Source: Pseudomonadota bacterium
GTDB lineage: Bacteria > Pseudomonadota > Gammaproteobacteria > Xanthomonadales > Xanthomonadaceae
Length of the DNA stretch: 6,689 bases
Assembly (NCBI GenBank): GCA_023423855.1
Contig: JAFAEU010000293.1
Location: 1 to 6,689 of the forward strand
Direction: 5' to 3'
Positions 5,292 through 6,689 of the stretch are shown in pieces (position 1 is the first letter of the stretch; every line of letters starts with the position of its first letter). The notes under the pieces are model-generated. The model made no database searches. It saw only the letters and a program-made list of their open reading frames with translations, and had not been told where the DNA came from. Made by a program: the position numbers and the translations under genes.

Positions 5292-5315
5292 CGGCATCTT
5301 TCGTTGCCGATGCCG
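5292..5315. other. Small hairpin in the selO 3' region
   Basis: CGGCATC (5292-5298) pairs perfectly with GATGCCG (5309-5315) around a 10-base loop, just beyond the selO stop. There is no adjacent T run in either direction, so it is not an intrinsic terminator by itself. It might stabilise the selO mRNA end or be chance. Confidence 0.25.
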
Positions 5316-5342
5316 CGCCGAAGGGCATCGCGCCGGATGCGC

Positions 5343-6689
5343 TCAGGAACTGCACGACAGCATCGAACACCCCGGCCGGTCGCGGGCCCAGTCCGGGCGT
5401 TTCCCCGCGAAGGCTTCCCGTTCCGGCTGCTCGTCGTACGGCCGCCGGACGAGTTCCAGCAGTTCCGCAACGCCCGAAGCATCGCCCGCCTCCGCGCGAT
5501 CGATCGCCTGCTGCGCGAGGTAGTTGCGCAGCACGTACTTCGGGTTCGCGGCCTGCATCCGCTCGCGGCGCGTTGCGGCGTCCAGCGGGTCCCGCGCGAG
5601 GCGGAGGGCGTAGTCGCGCAGCCATGCGGTGAACGCCTCCTCGTGCTCCCCACGCAGCGCCTCGTCGTAGAACGCGTCGCGCATCGCCGCCAGCGAAGGA
5701 TTGCCGGCATCGACCTCCGCCAGCGCGCGGAAGAACAGCGTCATGTCGACCTGCGCGGCCTGCATCAGCCCGTGCAACGCCTTCATCCGCTCGACGTCAT
5801 CGTCGCGGCACTCGGCCAGCCCCAGCTTGCGCGCGACGCTGTCACGGTCGGCGCGCGTGTACTCCGCGGCGTAGCGGTCCAGCCCCGCCTGCAGCGGCGC
5901 GGCGTCGCCGAACAGCGGCGACAGCGCCTGCGCCAGCCGCATCAGGTTCCAGTGCGCGATCCTCGGCTGCCAGCCGAAGCGGTAGCGGCGGCCGCCGGCA
6001 TCGGTGGTATTGGGCGTCCAGTCCGGGTCGTAGTCGTCGATCCAGCCGTAGGGGCCGTAGTCGATGCTCAGGCCGAGGATCGACATGTTGTCGGTGTTGA
6101 GCACGCCGTGGACGAAGCCCACGCGCATCCAGCCGGCGACCAGCCGCGCGGTGCGCTCGCAGACCTCGGCGAACCATTCGCCGTAGAGCCTTTCGTCGAA
6201 GCTGCCGTCGCCACGCAGCCCGTCCAGCGTCGCGCCCGCGCGGTCGCCGAGCAGGTGCGGGAAATCGCGCCAGATGCAGAAATCCGCGAGTTGCCGCAGC
6301 AACTCGACGTCGCCGCGCGAATACGGCAGTTCGAAATGGCCGAAGCGCAGGAACGAGGGCGCCACCCGGCACACGATCGCGCCGGGCTCGCCCCGGGGAC
6401 GGCCGTCGTAGAACATGTCGCGCACCACGCGCTCGCCCGTCGCCACCAGCGACAGCGCGCGCGTGGTCGGGACGCCGAGGTGGTGCATCGCCTCGCTGCA
6501 CAGGAACTCGCGCACCGACGAGCGCAGCACCGCGCGCCCATCGGCCGTGCGCGCATAGGGCGTCGGGCCCGCGCCCTTCAGCTGCAGCATCTGGTGGACG
6601 CCATCGACGTCGACTACCTCGCCGAGGGCGATCGCCCGACCGTCGCCGAGCTGTCCGGCCCACGATCCGAACTGGTGGCCGCCGTAGAC
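5343..6689 (-). CDS. selO: Protein adenylyltransferase SelO (YdiU/UPF0061), 5' end beyond window
   Basis: SelO is a pseudokinase-fold enzyme that binds ATP upside-down and transfers AMP to protein Ser/Thr/Tyr residues; in E. coli it is tied to redox-stress control. The last 448 residues are present. The frame is open to the right edge, and roughly 75 N-terminal residues are missing by comparison with Pseudomonas SelO. Numbering from the window edge: [18 protein letters not shown] (2-19) with Arg18, LQLKGAG (35-41) with Lys38, [10 protein letters not shown] (49-58), LNTDN (197-201) with Asp200 and Asn201, and IDYGP (209-213) with Asp210. From memory these match the ATP-contacting Arg/Lys, the catalytic Asp, and the Asn/Asp metal ligands of the family. 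The protein ends in S-C-S-S; this Cys, third from the end, is selenocysteine in some eukaryotes and forms a regulatory disulfide in E. coli. All key residues are intact, so it should be active. It is convergent with the RNase unit and functionally unrelated to it as far as I can see. Confidence 0.96.
   Translation of the reverse strand, partial: VYGGHQFGSWAGQLGDGRAIALGEVVDVDGVHQMLQLKGAGPTPYARTADGRAVLRSSVREFLCSEAMHHLGVPTTRALSLVATGERVVRDMFYDGRPRGEPGAIVCRVAPSFLRFGHFELPYSRGDVELLRQLADFCIWRDFPHLLGDRAGATLDGLRGDGSFDERLYGEWFAEVCERTARLVAGWMRVGFVHGVLNTDNMSILGLSIDYGPYGWIDDYDPDWTPNTTDAGGRRYRFGWQPRIAHWNLMRLAQALSPLFGDAAPLQAGLDRYAAEYTRADRDSVARKLGLAECRDDDVERMKALHGLMQAAQVDMTLFFRALAEVDAGNPSLAAMRDAFYDEALRGEHEEAFTAWLRDYALRLARDPLDAATRRERMQAANPKYVLRNYLAQQAIDRAEAGDASGVAELLELVRRPYDEQPEREAFAGKRPDWARDRPGCSMLSCSS

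Noticed and set aside
4099..5523. 474-codon plus-strand frame across the RNase, barstar and repeat region
   Set aside because: Arg/Pro/Ala-rich out-of-frame shadow that also runs through the palindromic repeat; no domain and no ribosome site.
5165..5710. Minus-strand and plus-strand frames carrying CHFDRREKS-type peptides
   Set aside because: These are translations of the inverted repeat plus out-of-frame selO, a known kind of annotation artefact.

Overview
The window is high-GC DNA (roughly two thirds G+C by eye) from a Gram-negative bacterium, most likely a gammaproteobacterium of the Xanthomonadaceae (Lysobacter/Luteimonas/Xanthomonas type). This placement is an inference. It rests on strong G/C third positions, a lipobox lipoprotein with a MliC domain, the subtype of the peptide transporter, a bacterial SelO, and a dispersed-looking palindromic repeat. 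No rRNA, tRNA, CRISPR array, integrase or transposase is visible, and no stretch over about 220 bases lacks a gene.

Layout. Bases 1-1244 (minus) hold the first 414 residues of a POT/PTR2-family proton-coupled oligopeptide transporter that runs off the left edge. A 145-base divergent spacer with an imperfect palindrome separates it from a complete secreted M14 zinc carboxypeptidase (1390-3189, plus). Next comes a plus-strand run of four closely spaced genes: a lipoprotein joining a MliC-type lysozyme-inhibitor domain to a COG3650-like domain (3308-4021), a membrane-anchored or exported RNase of the barnase/RNase Sa family (4080-4526), its presumed barstar-type inhibitor (4523-4990, overlapping by 4 bases), and an uncatalogued 33-residue lysine-rich mini-protein (5021-5122). 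An intrinsic terminator closes the run; its loop contains the mini-protein's stop codon. Beyond it lies a perfect 28-bp inverted repeat (5161-5241). Finally the 3' part of selO, a protein adenylyltransferase, reads toward it from the right edge on the minus strand (5343-6689).

How the genes may work together. The secreted carboxypeptidase and the divergent peptide importer make a plausible peptide-scavenging pair. The RNase-barstar pair is a self-protecting ribonuclease cassette: all RNase Sa-type catalytic residues and the two key barstar aspartates are present. Its order, with the enzyme first and the inhibitor translationally coupled behind it, fits an exported RNase plus cytoplasmic immunity protein better than a classical type II toxin-antitoxin module. 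The lysozyme-inhibitor lipoprotein just upstream suggests, as inference only, a small envelope attack/defence cluster. SelO is a separate convergent unit, and the inverted repeat between the two units could terminate transcription from both sides.
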